A stretch of DNA of 64,000 nucleotides, from NCBI RefSeq assembly GCF_020283565.1, contig NC_060064.1:14652337-14716336 (forward strand), in the 5' to 3' direction. The DNA comes from Trifolium pratense (taxonomy: Eukaryota > Streptophyta > Magnoliopsida > Fabales > Fabaceae). This document shows positions 1-18,040 of this stretch, piece after piece. A program made the position numbers and the translations under genes. The notes below the pieces were generated by a model, which worked only from the letters and a program-made list of their open reading frames with translations, did not search any database and was not told the DNA's origin. The first letter of the stretch is position 1. The number at the start of each line of letters is the position of its first letter.

Positions 1-630
1 GCCCAAAGCCTAAGCATCTCGGATCAAAATTGTTGTTGATCATAGCAGGTCGACAAGGTAATGTACTAACACATCTTACTCCCAACTTCAAAATTTTAAG
101 TTGTTGTATGTAAGAGAACAAAAAAGAGGGGTTTGAATCTGTAAGAACACCATTAGACCATCCAGGTCAGATATAACTGACCCAGAACGATCCTCTACAG
201 CACAGAGATGATGTCTCAACTAGAGAATCATCCTAGCCGTTAATCACGCTCTGATCACACGGTCGTAGTTCATCATCCAGATTTTTGTTCCTGTCTCCTT
301 AGAAATCAAGGACACAGTAGTACGATCCTATAGAACAGATCCTGTTCAAGTAAGGTCGTGTCTATTGCTCTTCATGCTAGTTATATAAACACTTGATTTG
401 GGTTGAGTCTTAGCGATGTGGGACTAAAACTTTGTTTCTGTTCTGGGTTCTTCTGATGTAAATTAAGGAACAATTGTTCTCCTTAGAGTCAAGAATACAC
501 AAGTCAGAATGTGATGTATTTTATTAAACAACTTTTTAGCTTGAATATTGAGTTGTAATTCCTGCAACCATGACTGACTGAGAGGCAATGCAGTTGGAGC
601 CTTTCATGATTAGTAGGATTTTAGAGCTGA
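1..630. other. No gene recognised
   Basis: I see no convincing coding region, RNA gene or element boundary here. The sequence has moderate GC and no long open frame. It may be the edge of a repeat continuing beyond the window. Confidence 0.3.
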
Positions 631-873
631 GACTCTTCATGAAGATAAAGGAAGTGACTCTCAACTTGGAACAGGTACATATAACAAGTTTAGAGCTGAG
701 ACTTGTTACATGCTAGAATTAGAGATTTAGTTGATAATGATGGAATGTCAAATTGGGACTTGCTTAATGGATGGTTGCCTGATAATATTTTAAAGAGGAT
801 TAATGCTATATTGACTCTTCATGAAGATAAAGGAAGTGACTCTCAGCTTGGAACAGGTACATATAACAAGTTT
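631..873 (+). repeat. 61-bp direct repeat (631-691 and 813-873)
   Basis: The stretch from gactcttcatg to aacaagttt occurs twice, with one mismatch visible by eye. The words ttagagctgagac also recur, at about 621 and 692. The second copy lies inside the LINE remnant reading frame, so the first copy looks like a local duplication of LINE sequence. Confidence 0.8.
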
Positions 874-1075
874 TCAATTGCCTCCATGTATGAAATTTTA
901 TGTGAATTCAATAAGCTTGATGATGAGCAAGTTTGGCTTGATATTTGGAAACTAAAGGTAACTGAAAGAAATAAGTATTTTATGTGGCTTGTGAAACATA
1001 ATAGGTTGTGATTTTTGTGGTGAGGAAGAAACAAGCCTGCATGTGTTGAGAGATTGTGGACTAGCCATGGGGGGT
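703..1075 (+). pseudogene. LINE ORF2 remnant: zinc-binding (zf-RVT) region
   Basis: This is a decayed piece of a plant L1-type LINE ORF2. The frame to 1011 carries the run KFSIASMYEIL followed by VWLDIWKLKV, typical of the region just before the C-terminal zinc-binding domain. After one frame change, bases 1007-1057 read CDFCGEEETSLHVLRDC, a Cys-Cys-His-Cys pattern of that domain. The frame change and in-frame stops show that it is not functional. It precedes the RNase H remnant at 1288, in the order expected for ORF2. Confidence 0.6.
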
Positions 1076-1287
1076 TTGGTTGGCTATGACAGTTTCTTTG
1101 AAGGAAATTTAGATTCTTGGTTTCAAGTTAATATCATAGCTGACTCATAAATAGAGGGACACTTGCTTTGGAGAGATGTGTGGGCTACAACATGCCATTG
1201 CTTATGGTATTGGAGAAATATGGAGAACCACAATAATCATTTCATGCTCCCTACAAGTACTGCATTTCATATTTTTAGGCACGGAGA

Positions 1288-1686
1288 GTGAGAGGAGGTT
1301 TTTCCAAATTTTTAGGCACTTCTAGTGCATATGTGGCTGAGTTGTGGGGTGTGTTAGAAGGATTGAGATACACTTGGAGGTTGGGATTTCGTAAAGTGGA
1401 GCTCAGTGTCGACTCTGTCGCGGTTGTTAAAGTTATTAAGGAAGGAGGGACTGCTAGTAATATGGGTTACTCCAACAAGGAGATACATCGTCTTGTTTGC
1501 TTTGAGTGGGAGGTTAAGATCTCTCATTCTTATAGAGAAGTTAATCGGTGTGCAGATGTGTTGGCTAGTATGAGATACGCATTGGAAGGAAATATTGTTT
1601 TCTTTGAAGTTTGTCCGAACCAACTAGTACAACTAGTGATTTCTGATGCGTTAGGAGACTCCTCTCTCCGCTTGATTTCTTGTTAG
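1288..1686 (+). pseudogene. LINE ORF2 remnant: RNase H-like domain
   Basis: An open frame of about 132 codons matches the C-terminal RNase H-like domain (RVT_3 type) of plant LINEs. It contains AYVAELWGVLEGL, VELSVDSVAVV and a late REVNRCADVLA motif. The early DGA-type catalytic segment is missing from the open part, so this is a fragment. The following sequence, to about 1735, ends with a short A-run (gtaataaaaaaatg) that may mark the LINE 3' end. An independent host gene is unlikely. Confidence 0.65.
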
Positions 1687-1735
1687 TTGTCTTTCTTTTT
1701 TGGGCTTATGCCCTCCTTGTAATAAAAAAATGTTT

Positions 1736-2674
1736 CTTTTTATTATAAATGTGAGATATATTGTGGGTCCGGTGTGACTCATTTTAGAGTTTTTGATAAG
1801 TTATATGGATATTATAAATGTGAGATAAATGGGAGTCGTTTAAAGAACCCAAATGGGACAATGCCGAGATCCGTGCACGGGTATTATACTAGTAAAAATG
1901 AAAAGAAGATCAAGAAAATGAGACAATTTGGACAAGAACTAATGATAATGACCTTCAGGGGTCAACTAGACCTAGAAGAATGGAAATCTAATTTCTTTTT
2001 AACGGTGTGAGGAATTTGTGTACAAATCCACCTTAAAATATTCACACAAGATGTTTTCAGTGTGACCTTCATGCACAACAGCAAAAACCTAAAACCATGG
2101 AGACCTAATACCAATTCTTTCAATTTATCTTTCTTTTTTTTTTGGTTAATATCTATTTATTTTTTATAATAATAAAAAAAAATATCCAAGACAAATATTT
2201 TGTCTATTTTTCAAACAAAATACTCAATTTTATGTTCATATTGTGGAATTGAAATAAATATGATGTATCATAATTTATTTTCCGAAAAATAATAATAATG
2301 ATAATTAGGTTATGGAAATCTATTCATACATCTATTTTGGTTGTGCTCTATTACATGGTTGGAAGCTTATTTTGGCTGTGCTCTATTACATCGTTGGAAA
2401 CTTATTATATACAAATTCAAAAGTTTGAAAACAGATTCCATGCAGTCACACATTTATAGATCTCGATTATCCGATCTCATCTCATTGATTGCACAACTTG
2501 TATTCAGATTTGGTGAAGTTGAAATGTAAGCTGTCCAATCTCAATCTAATGGCTAGGATTTCATTCTTGTGAGCCAATGCGTACGTACGTAGTATAACTG
2601 CAAGAACTTTGGCGCCCTAGTATACCAGCAAAATTAATGGTTGATGATTGATTGTTTGTTTTTCAGTCCAAAAT
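1736..2674. other. Intergenic, AT-rich; short tandem duplication at 2338-2407
   Basis: There is no supported gene. The segment ttggttgtgctctattacat is repeated with a 35-bp period near 2338 and 2373. The right end, next to 2675, is the 3' flank of PEX6, whose transcription runs leftward, so the PEX6 poly(A) site should lie here. I could not fix it. Confidence 0.4.
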
Positions 2675-8938
<6,264 letters not shown>

Positions 8939-9099
8939 TGAAGAAATTCAGTAATTCAATTTCATTGCTCTCCGACCACCGCCGACCTGATATTCGCCTC
9001 CGTCTTTCGCCGCTTCTCCGACCACCGCTCCAGAGTTGAAGACACCAGCCAACGAAAATGATAAAAACAAGATGAATAAAATTGATCAATCAAATGATA

Positions 9100-9505
9100 A
9101 TTTTTTTTAATTTAATAACTGTCGTACACCATCACCGTAAATATATTTTACACGGGCATTTAATGATGTGTTATCATATCATTTAATGAATGTGACACAT
9201 TATATGTTTTTAAATAAGTTTAAAGATGATAAGCGGTCGGTGTAATGAAAGTTTACACAAACATCCAATGAGAAACCAGTAGTTTCAAAATAATCATACA
9301 TGAGTGTAGTGATGTGCCAGAAAGATAAAACATTATTGGTTGTTTGCGTAACATTCTTTTAGTCTGTCTGCTTATATCTTTTTAAAAACAATACATGATG
9401 TGTTGGTATATTATTGGATGTATGTATAAAATAATTTTATACTCACAATGTATATAAATTAAATTCATTTTTCTTTATTATGTCTACCAATTTTTATATT
9501 TTGAA

Positions 9506-9544
<39 letters not shown>

Positions 9545-9920
9545 GTAGAATAATTAGTAGACATAATATAAACAAATTAGTGCTAGATTATTGATCATTT
9601 TTGAATAAAATTGATTTTATCATCCAAAAAATATTGGCGACGCAACTTGTTACTCGTTGTGTTTCTTCTTTTTTAAATTGAAGAAGCACAAGTAGTCTTT
9701 TTTTGTCTTTTTTGTTTCACTTATTGGAGCTAACGTCGGACTATGTTATTCGTGAGTTTATATCAAGTCGAATTCAAATTAGTGCAAATGTTAATTGAGA
9801 TTAAATGGAGCGGAAAGTGCTAAAGATAATGGTTAAGAAAACAAAAATAATAATATAATCTTAAAAACAGTACATTTAATATATTGAAAATTTGAAATCG
9901 TAAAAAATGATCTTTTCTAC
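9100..9920. other. Intergenic upstream of PEX6
   Basis: No gene is seen. The piece next to 8938-9100 holds the PEX6 5' UTR and promoter (GC-richer, tccgaccaccgcc). A (TA)n run sits at about 9507-9541. Around 9810-9905 there is a sequence (atggttaagaaaacaaaaa...) that recurs near 11730-11800. Confidence 0.5.
9507..9541. repeat. (TA)n microsatellite
   Basis: A run of about 17 TA repeats in intergenic DNA. Confidence 0.85.
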
Positions 9921-9923
9921 TAA

Positions 9924-10599
9924 GACCATCTTCAATGGTGTAGTACCTATTAGGTACTCATGGTACTTATTAGGTACTACTATTGGAGCACAACACATCT
10001 TAGTACTTAATAGGTACCAATTCTAATATAAGAACTCTCTCTCTTCTTTTTATGGGACCCACTTTATTTAATATATTCAAAAATTAAAAAAGTCACAACT
10101 TTTAAATTGGCATAAAAATTTAATGTCAACCATATATAGACGTTGTAGGTCATTGTTTGTTCTTTTTACCGTTGGAAAAAAAAAATACTCCTATCATATA
10201 AATCAAAACCAAATTGAAGGATTCTACTCCTCTCAAAATTACCATTTTATTAATTATTTTAAATTATTTTTTAATTATGTAATTCTTAAAATTTGGCAAT
10301 ATTATTTTAAATTAAATTTCGAATTTTAATTATTTTTTCTAATTATAAAAAAAATAGACCATACTAATTTTGTAATATTATCATTAATTCAATCAATTTA
10401 TATTATAAAATAGATAATTAAATATATTGTAATGATGTGAAGTTATTGATGGGACCTATTTTAAAACTTTTTAAGAAATGCTCCATTGGAGGGGTTGAGT
10501 ACCTATTAGGTACTATTATTAAAAAAATAATAAATTGATGATGTGTTCATGTGGGACCATTTAAGTACTAAAAAATGTAGTGCTCCATTGTGGATGCTC
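9924..10599. mobile_element. PIF/Harbinger-type MITE, copy 1 (676 bp)
   Basis: The imperfect terminal inverted repeats start GACCATCTTCAATGGTG on the left. On the right the inverse of the end reads GAGCATCCACAATGGAG. TAA flanks both sides (9921-9923 and 10600-10602), matching the TWA target preference of PIF/Harbinger elements. The subterminal regions repeat TACCTATTAGGTAC-like palindromes. There is no transposase ORF. A second copy at 18395-24452 has the same ends. Confidence 0.8.
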
Positions 10600-10602
10600 T
10601 AA

Positions 10603-11960
10603 ATCATTTACTTTTGTTTTCATTTCTATTTCATTAATCAAGATTTGGATCCTTTCATGTTATTTCTCTCATGTTGTCCATTCAGCACTAATCTCAACCA
10701 TTCATTCATTTTTTTCTCTCTCTCTCTCTCTCTTCAAAACTCATTTTTTTTCTTCCTCATAAATTAATCACCATTGGATAAGAAAAATGAGAGAAAGCAT
10801 ATAGCTGGACCAAAATGACATAAAATGATCCAAATCTCATTAATCATTACTCCAAAACACTGTTTAGAATGACAAAAATAAAGATGTTTCTCTCCCGACC
10901 CCCGTGTTTCTTTTATACCTCCTGAATTTTCAATTTTGTTCTTGAAAAAGCTTCGGTTTGTAGAAACCGAAGTTTTTTTTTTGCCTTGAAAACAAATTTT
11001 GGTTTCTAAAAACTGAAATTTAAGCTGAATTTGCACTAGAAAAAATTCGATTTCTGCGAACCGAATTTTTCTGCAAGGACAAAATTAAAATATTGGGGAT
11101 ATAAAAGAATCACGGGGTGGGGAGAGAAAACATCAAAAATAAATAATGGTGACAGATTTTGTCCAAGTCCCTATTGTCTAATGCGTTTCACAAATACTAG
11201 GTCCCAATGACCTTCCCAAATAATTTGGGTATTAATTATTTTGCTCTAATAAATTCAAAACAAATAAAAATTGTTTATTTTAATATTATTATAATAGGTG
11301 ATCGGATGGAGTAGATTTCTATTCTCTTTGCAAATAATTGACTAAACAAAATCACGCGGGTGAGGTACTTCCCCGACTGGTGACGCCGACTGGTGACGCC
11401 GACAAGTCTTGTCCACTTCTAGGTACTTCCTTGTTTTAAATTTTGTAATTTTGTAACCTTTTTCACAAATAATTGAAGACAATTAGTAAATAAAATTTGA
11501 CTATTTAGATTTATTAAAAAAGTAATATATTTAATCAATATATTAAATTGAAGGGAATATTGGTGCTGGATTGTTCTCGTAAACTTAAACTTAGTTGATA
11601 GAGACACCATATTATTGTATTATATATGCAGAGCCGAGATTTGAATCTAAAACATTCTATTTATTCACCTCTAAGTAAAATTTCTAGTTACTAGTTATTT
11701 GACAAAAAAAAAGTGTTGAAGAGAATGGTTAAGAAAACAAAAATGATAATATAATCTTGAAAGTAGTGCATTTAATATATTGTAATTGTAAAAAATAATT
11801 TTTTCTACTAAATCATATTGGATTGAGATTTCAAAAGACTATTTTGGAGAAAAAATCTTGAAGATTTTGAAAGACTCTGTGAGATCATATTGATTTTGTG
11901 AGATTTTGAAAAACTTTTTTGAAAAACTTTTTATAATCAAGATTCTTAACACAAGAATCT
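10603..11960. repeat. Intergenic; paralogous repeat shared with 17835-18390
   Basis: Bases 10605-10830 (acttttgttttcatttctat...) and 11155-11210 (tccaagtccctattgt...) match 17840-18040 and 18335-18390 in the same order. This is therefore a dispersed or duplicated segment of about 0.5 kb. A short palindromic stretch, aaccgaagttttt/cgaatttttctg, lies at 10945-11070. I see no gene. Confidence 0.5.
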
Positions 11961-11964
11961 GTGA

Positions 11965-12835
11965 GACTAATGGTTTCAGTAAGTTATACACTGAAACCAT
12001 TACTCTTGATAAATGGTTTCAGTTACATTTTAATATTTCTCAACTTAATTATAAATGTATTTGAACGACATTAACTATTAAGCAGACCCATTTGAAAATT
12101 ATCTCAATTTTGAAAAAACCTCTCGCCACTTTCGAAATTTAATTTTTCTTTTGTGTGCCTCTAGCCACTCTTGGTGAAAGGAAATAACTCTTGATTTTGG
12201 TTTTCATACTTATGATTTTCAATATTATAACCTTGATTTTGAATATTATTAACCCATAATGGATTTGTACACTGAAACAATTACTCTTGTTAAATGGTTT
12301 CAGTAAGTTATACACTGAAACCATTATGCTTGATAAATGGTTTCAATAAGTTATACACTGAAACCATTATGCTTGATAAATAGTTTCAGTTACATATACA
12401 CTTTTGATAAAAGGTTCAGGTTTGAAGGACGTGCATTTGAATCCAACACATCACCTCTCTTCCGAGGTTTAGGTTCATGGGTTGATTCGAATACAATTCT
12501 CCTCTCTTCGAATCCAGTACATTTTAATCTTTCTCAACTTAATTATAAATGCATTTGAACGACATTAACTATTAAGCAGACCCATTTGAAAATTATCTCA
12601 ATTTTGAAAAAACTCTTGATTTTGGTTTTCATATTTATGATTTTCAATATTATAACCTTGATTTTGAATATTATTAACCCATGATGGATTTGTACACTGA
12701 AACCATTACTCTTGTTAAATGGTTTCAGTAAGTTTTACACTGAAACCATTATGCTTGATAAATGGTTTCAGTACGTTATACACTGAAACCATTAGTCATG
12801 TTAAATGGTTTCAGTTACATATACACTTTTGATAA
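11965..12835. repeat. Tandem palindromic repeat (TGGTTTCAGT / ACTGAAACCA), duplicated block
   Basis: Units of about 43 bp contain aatggtttcagt followed by a short spacer and actgaaaccatt, so each can fold into a hairpin. They occur in clusters at 11968-12030, 12265-12390 and 12690-12825. In addition a larger segment (cattttaat.tttctcaac... to tttgatttttggt-like text) at about 12021-12400 is repeated at about 12518-12830. No ORF is associated. Confidence 0.8.
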
Positions 12836-13206
12836 AAGATTTAAGAACTTCCATTAGTTGAAACTTTCATTAGTCTTCCATCAGTCTTGTTAAAAGTGCA
12901 AGAGGAAAGTAACAAATGGCTAAATATAATCATAATAATGGACCAGAAGAATTGCATAACTAGTAGAAACTATGGGAAGGATATTGAAATCAGAAAAATG
13001 ATATTGCAAAATCATTAGAAATCTAATTGCATTAATCGATAGTACACAAATATAGGTCTAAATTCTTTACAATATGTATGTGGTGATATTACAATTTCTA
13101 CCCAAGATGACACATAAAATAACTTAAAATATATAAATACATCCAAAGGTCTACAACAATTTATACAATAAGAATAACATCAATTCTGAGAACTTTTCTA
13201 AATTTA

Positions 13207-14353
13207 CTATGCAACTCTTTTAAGAGCTTCAATGGTCTTTTCAGTTTCAACAACATTGTTCTCTTGCCAAACTCCAACAACATCAATTGTTTTAACATAG
13301 TTTCCTCGCATTCGCTTCCAAGAGATGCAAGTAGCATCAAGCCTACAAGTAAAAACAACCTATATCAATCCATTTGCGCAAAATTGTCAAAAATAAATCA
13401 TACTTTAAGAAGAAGTGCATTATTAAGAAGCATTGTCCATGACAAAATGAAGTTAACATACTTGATATTTTCTCTTTGATGTTTGTAGGTTTCAAGAGGC
13501 AATCTAGCACCTTGCATATTATCTCCAACAATCTATAAGTTTTACAAAAAAAGATAATCATAATTGATTGATAAGATAAATGAACTGATGTTAATTTTGT
13601 AGTTCCTCCAAATGGCATAAACTAAGGATGTAACTGGTACATAATCATTTGAAACCATTCTACCAGCAAAATGGTTTAGGAAGCAACAATTAAACACCAA
13701 CTACCTGAAACCATTCTACCAGCAAAATGGTTTCAGAGTACAACTCTCTGAAACCATTCTACCAGCTAAATGGTTTTAGAGTACAACTCTCTGAAACCAT
13801 TCTAAAATCAATTTTAAACACCTCAATAAAAAAAAGCCTAACATACACAGTGATTAGAAACAGAAAATGGATCATGTGCCTTTCTAAAGGTGAGATTTGT
13901 TAAGGTCCAACTCAAAAATGGATCATTTAAGCAACAGAAAATTCATAGAAGAAACATACATTTAATGATATATAAACAATAGGAATGGACCAAAAAATGT
14001 ATCTTGGAATTTGATCTGAATATGCATATGAAACCTGAATATGGTTTCCCTAAAACCAAAATCAACGATACTCAGCTGAAACCGTTAAAATATCCAAAAT
14101 AACTATCTAAGTTCATAAGTTGCCTAACCTCAAAATAACAAACACAAAGGCAACATCTAATACATCATTTCATATATCTATGCAAGAATTTTTACCATTA
14201 AATCAATTTATCTAACTCAACTACACAAGTCAAGCCAAGAGCGGAGTTGTAAAACAACCAGAATCAGCTAGAATTTGATAAATCGGTAATGATATTAGAG
14301 ATGACCTTGTCCATGTTGAGGTCTTTCATCGGCTTGAATGGACGCTTCATGCC
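13207..14353 (-). CDS. Unrecognised gene fragment, three coherent exons
   Basis: I do not recognise this protein. Three segments join with good GT..AG borders and matching phase: 14353-14306 (GMKRPFKPMKDLNMDK), 13532-13462 (starting IVGDNMQGARLPLETYK) and 13342-13207 (LDATCISWKRMRGNYVKTID onward, ending ALKRVA and stop TAG). Together they give about 84 residues of a basic protein C-terminus. A possible further upstream micro-exon ends at about 14454 (ICVKFNG before a strong donor). The start is not found. An acidic stretch with a usable donor at about 16311-16366 (KLKDLVGEEEDNTDYVPK) could be an upstream exon of the same minus-strand gene. If so, the RPS8 retrocopy lies in its intron. It may be a decayed gene. 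Confidence 0.4.
13645..13805. repeat. GAAACCATTCTACCAGC repeat cluster
   Basis: Three near-identical units with ctgaaaccattctaccagcaaaatggttt lie in tandem. They share the AAACCATT/AATGGTTT palindrome with the cluster at 11965-12835. They sit in the intron between the second and first recognised exons of the unrecognised gene. Confidence 0.7.
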
Positions 14354-14884
14354 CTGAAAGTTAAGCAGATGTTTTAAAAAATATTAAAACATGATATTGG
14401 CAAAGAAAATCAATTTCTATGCTGCCAAGTTATCGCGCATTCATGCAGTATGTGAACTTACACCATTGAATTTCACACAAATCTTTTGTTTCAAGAGAAA
14501 GTAGATGCAAGTCAAGGACTAATCTGATGGTGCAAATTAACTAACTAACTGCATGAATGTGTGATCTCGTGGCCAGTTCTGCAGTTACTGATTTGTCTTG
14601 CTAGTTCTGCGGTTACTGATTTATGTCTCTATAGCTACAATGTCATTTCCTCCAACTGATGCATTGTCACATCCAGGTTTGTTAACTAGCACACTTTTTT
14701 TGTAGATTATATTATTACTACTAATAGAAAACTTTTTTCATGCCATTAATTACTACTACTATCTATAAACATTTTCAAACATCTAGCCTATAACATGGAT
14801 CTCAATTATTATATATGCTTCACTTATATATATCAGGCCCAAAAGAAACACTAGCACCATATGATATAAATACATCACTACAAA

Positions 14885-14965
14885 TTAAAACCATTTACCT
14901 AGACCAATGGTTTCAATATGTTTTACACTGAAACCATTAGTCTAGTGAAATGGTTTCAAGTATCA
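14885..14965. repeat. Third locus of the AATGGTTTCA palindrome family
   Basis: The text aatggtttcaatatgttttacactgaaaccattagtc, followed by aaatggtttcaag, repeats the 43-bp unit seen at 11965-12835. Confidence 0.7.
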
Positions 14966-15116
14966 TTTTCAAAAACCAAAGCCTCAAGAACAACAACAAC
15001 AGCAAAATCCTTTTCCAAACCTAATTCCCAAAATCACCCAAAATCAAAACACACTGCAATTACTTGAATACAGAAGAAATTAGAGGAAGAAAATATCTCG
15101 AACCTCTTTTATTTTT

Positions 15117-15984
15117 ATTTATGTTTATCTTTTTTTTTTAATGTCAAAACAATAAAAGATGTTAAAATGTATAACCAACAGCATAAACCGAAGCACAAAA
15201 CATCTTTTTGTTGGGTACTAGTCTCATTTAAAAGAACTAATGCAAAATAAAAATTTAGAAACGGTACAATTAAGCTGCACCCTTGCCCTTCTTCTTCTGG
15301 AGTTTCTTCATGTAGAACTCAAGCTCCTTACCTTTCAGAATGTAGCCATCAGCCCTGCCGCATTGACCAAGTCGAGAAGAAATGCAAGCAAGCAATCTTC
15401 CACCACCAAACTGCTCTTCAATGTGTGGATCAAGCTGGCGATCTTTCTGGCGTTGCTCTAATTTTCTCTGAACATGAGCACTCTTGTGGACTTCTTCTGC
15501 AACAACTTCAGCCTCCTCTGACTCTTTCTTGCCAGCATTTTTCTTCTTCCTTCCAATTTCAACACCATAATGTTGAAGGTACCACTGCTTGAAAGGAGCA
15601 GCATCAACCTGAACAATAGCACTCTTCACAAGGGTCTGAGTACGGACAAGCTCATTGTTGGAAGCATTGTACACAACATCAAGCAAACGGGTTTTGCGGG
15701 TGACAGCTTCACTTCCCCAAGAAAAGTTTCCAGTGTCCAATCTCAAGGCTCTCCACTTCACATTTCCTCCTCTAACACGCTCCTCACAGTTTTGTTGCTT
15801 GATAGCTTGGTGTTAGCTGGCTGGCGACCGAGCTCATACTTTCGCTTCTTCCTCCATGATTTCTTCTTTCCACCAGTTTCACGCCTCTTGTGCATAGAAT
15901 CCCTAGAAATACCCATCTTGGAGGAACTTGCAGACACACACTCTCAGAGACTTGTTTGCTCAAGCACCATATTTATGTTTATCT
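15117..15984 (-). mobile_element. Retrocopy insertion unit with TSD and poly(A)
   Basis: ATTTATGTTTATCT (14 bp) occurs exactly at 15117-15130 and 15971-15984, flanking the RPS8 pseudogene. The left copy is followed at once by a T-run (15131-15140), the poly(A) tail of a minus-strand transcript. This is the hallmark of LINE-mediated cDNA insertion. Confidence 0.9.
15270..15916 (-). pseudogene. RPS8: Processed pseudogene of 40S ribosomal protein S8
   Basis: The reading frame starts [19 protein letters not shown] and ends [14 protein letters not shown], covering the whole eS8 protein (about 215 residues) without introns. Near 15780 four bases are missing relative to the expected RRVRVRGGNV context. 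The frame from the ATG therefore shifts and meets a stop soon after. The remainder ([20 protein letters not shown] onward) is open. A 5' UTR-like leader precedes the ATG, and a 3' UTR with poly(A) follows. The perfect 14-bp TSD and few substitutions suggest a fairly recent insertion. The functional parent gene is not in the window. Confidence 0.93.
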
Positions 15985-16016
15985 CTTTTAAATGAAAAAC
16001 AAATAAAAAGCAACAT

Positions 16017-16650
16017 GGAAAAAATCCAAACTCATGTGACATCCACTTAGATACTCAATAAAATAATACTCCTAGTCCTATCTCACTCACCATCAATGAT
16101 CATTTCATCACTTATTTAATCATAATTAATTTCTAACCTTACTCAACACAAACAACTCCCTGCTATCCTCTCTGTCAATCTCTTTCCCGCACATAAACAC
16201 AAACACGTTAAGCTCATTATTGTTGTCTCAGATCTAAACCACACGGAAGGAACGAAATCAAAACAAAGAAAATCCTTCAATTCCAATTTTGGGTTTAGGG
16301 TTTGTACCTTTAGGAACATAATCAGTGTTGTCTTCTTCTTCTCCTACTAAATCTTTCAATTTCGTTAATGGCGACGGCGACGGATGAAGTGATGTTTGGT
16401 GATGACGGCGTTAACGGCGAGGGTGATGATGATGGCGATGGTGATGACAGTTATACGGTGATGATGATGGCGAAGTGATGTTGATGATGATGAAAATGGT
16501 TTAACGGTCTGCAATTAATGTAACTTGAAGTTGGGCTGTTTTGGAGATGGGTTTTAGAATGGGGGGTGTATGACAAAGGAGGGGGTGTACGAAGCAGACT
16601 TATGCACCGTGCATAAGGATGGCTTATGCACAGTAACCGGACCCGTGCAT
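16017..16650. other. Intergenic or upstream region with telo-box and GAT-rich acidic ORF
   Basis: The text gggtttagggttt at about 16292-16304 (AAACCCTAAACCC on the minus strand) resembles the telo-box found in plant 5' regions. Just right of it, 16368-16478 on the plus strand is a 36-codon acidic ORF (MATATDEVMFGDDG...). The same DNA on the minus strand gives the possible exon KLKDLVGEEEDNTDYVPK. I cannot say which strand is real. Confidence 0.3.
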
Positions 16651-16655
16651 ACATA

Positions 16656-17405
16656 TTTGAAATTCTGGCAGATTGGTGGAAAGATGCTGCGAAAGATGCT
16701 ACAGCATCTCGTACCAGTACAGAACACAATAGACAAGTTAAAAATAAATTAAGTGCAGGAAGATAAATAAGACAGATAGTTTGTTAACCCAGTTCGGTGC
16801 AACGTCACCTAATCTGGAGAATTACCAATCCAGGAATGAATTCACTATAATAGCTCTAGTTCAAAGCCCTCGACCAACACCCGGTACTTGACTTCTCGCC
16901 TAGACACTACCCGTGCAATCCTATCTAAGAACCTCTTAGATAATGAGACCCCGTCCCAAATTCCCTCTAACAACACATACCATGTTGCTGTCAACTTTAT
17001 AACGATCAAAGATGGAGACACCCTCCTAAGAAACTAATACCTAGCCAATACTTGACTAAGTTCACAATTTTGGAGTTGCTTACAAGCTTCCTCCAAGTAC
17101 AATACTCAACTCATTTGTTTTGTTTCATGTGTGACCAAACAAAAAAAACACGCAAAAATATAATATAATTATATTTTTGTTTTAAATAATATTCCTTCAA
17201 CCGACTTCATGAAAACTTGTTGAGCAAGACTCGTTTTGCCCAGGCGCACGTGCTTGCATATATAATTGAAGCAAATCTTGACTGAAATTTGAAATAAAAA
17301 TTCTGCACGAAAACAGAGCATCAGATGCTGTACGATGATGCTACAGCATCTCTGTCCAGCATCTGGCTATAACTTGTTTTTGCAAAATGTAGCCAACATA
17401 AAAAC
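16656..17405. repeat. Unclassified repeat bounded by GATGCTACAGCATCTC motifs
   Basis: The palindromic text gatgctacagcatct occurs at about 16694 and 17337, both times followed by a cagtac/tccagc-type sequence. The interior (acccagttcggtgcaacgtcacc...) resembles text often seen in plant retrotransposon LTRs or internal regions. No ORF, clear LTR ends or TSD could be set. Confidence 0.3.
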
Positions 17406-18040
17406 CTCAACAATATTGAAATACAAAAATTGTGCATACAGACTATCAAAAATATATATAATAGTGAAAGAAGCCATGGATTATAACGATGTTGTTGAGA
17501 AAGAAAAAAAAAAGATATTGACGCGTGCAATCAGTGTGTGTTTTGAAAGAAAACAAAAAAGTCCCATGAAATCTCATGAATTTTGGTGAGATTGTTGAAT
17601 GAAGATTTTCTCTGTATTTTGAACTAAAAAGTTTTACAAAATCATTTCCATGAAAGAATCCGTTGAAATCCATGGATTTTTGAATACCAAGAGACATTTT
17701 ATTAGTCCATTAAAATTTCAATTGAATATCAATGGATTTGGTTGTCTTGAAAAAAAATCTTGAATGTCTTAATTGAATACCACAAGATTTATTTAGATTT
17801 AATAAAAGTCTTGATTTAATACGATATGATTTTTTTAATCACTTTTGTTTTCATTTCTATTTCATTAATTATGATTTGAATCCTCTCATGTTGTCCATTC
17901 AACATTAATCTCAACTATTCATTCATTTTCTTCTCTCTCTTCAAAACTCTGTTTTTTTTCTTCGTAAATTAATCACCTTTGGATGAAGAAAAGGAGAGAG
18001 AGCCGAACTAAAATGGCATAAGAGAATCCAAATTCTACTA
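17406..18040. other. Intergenic; copy 2 of a dispersed segment
   Basis: From about 17835 the sequence parallels 10603-10830. Before that there is AT-rich DNA with repeated aatcttgaatg-type words. No gene is seen. Confidence 0.4.

Noticed and set aside
16368..16478. 36-aa acidic plus-strand ORF with good start context
   Set aside because: Made of GAT/GGC repeats, no continuation by splicing that I can support; the minus strand gives an equally plausible exon.
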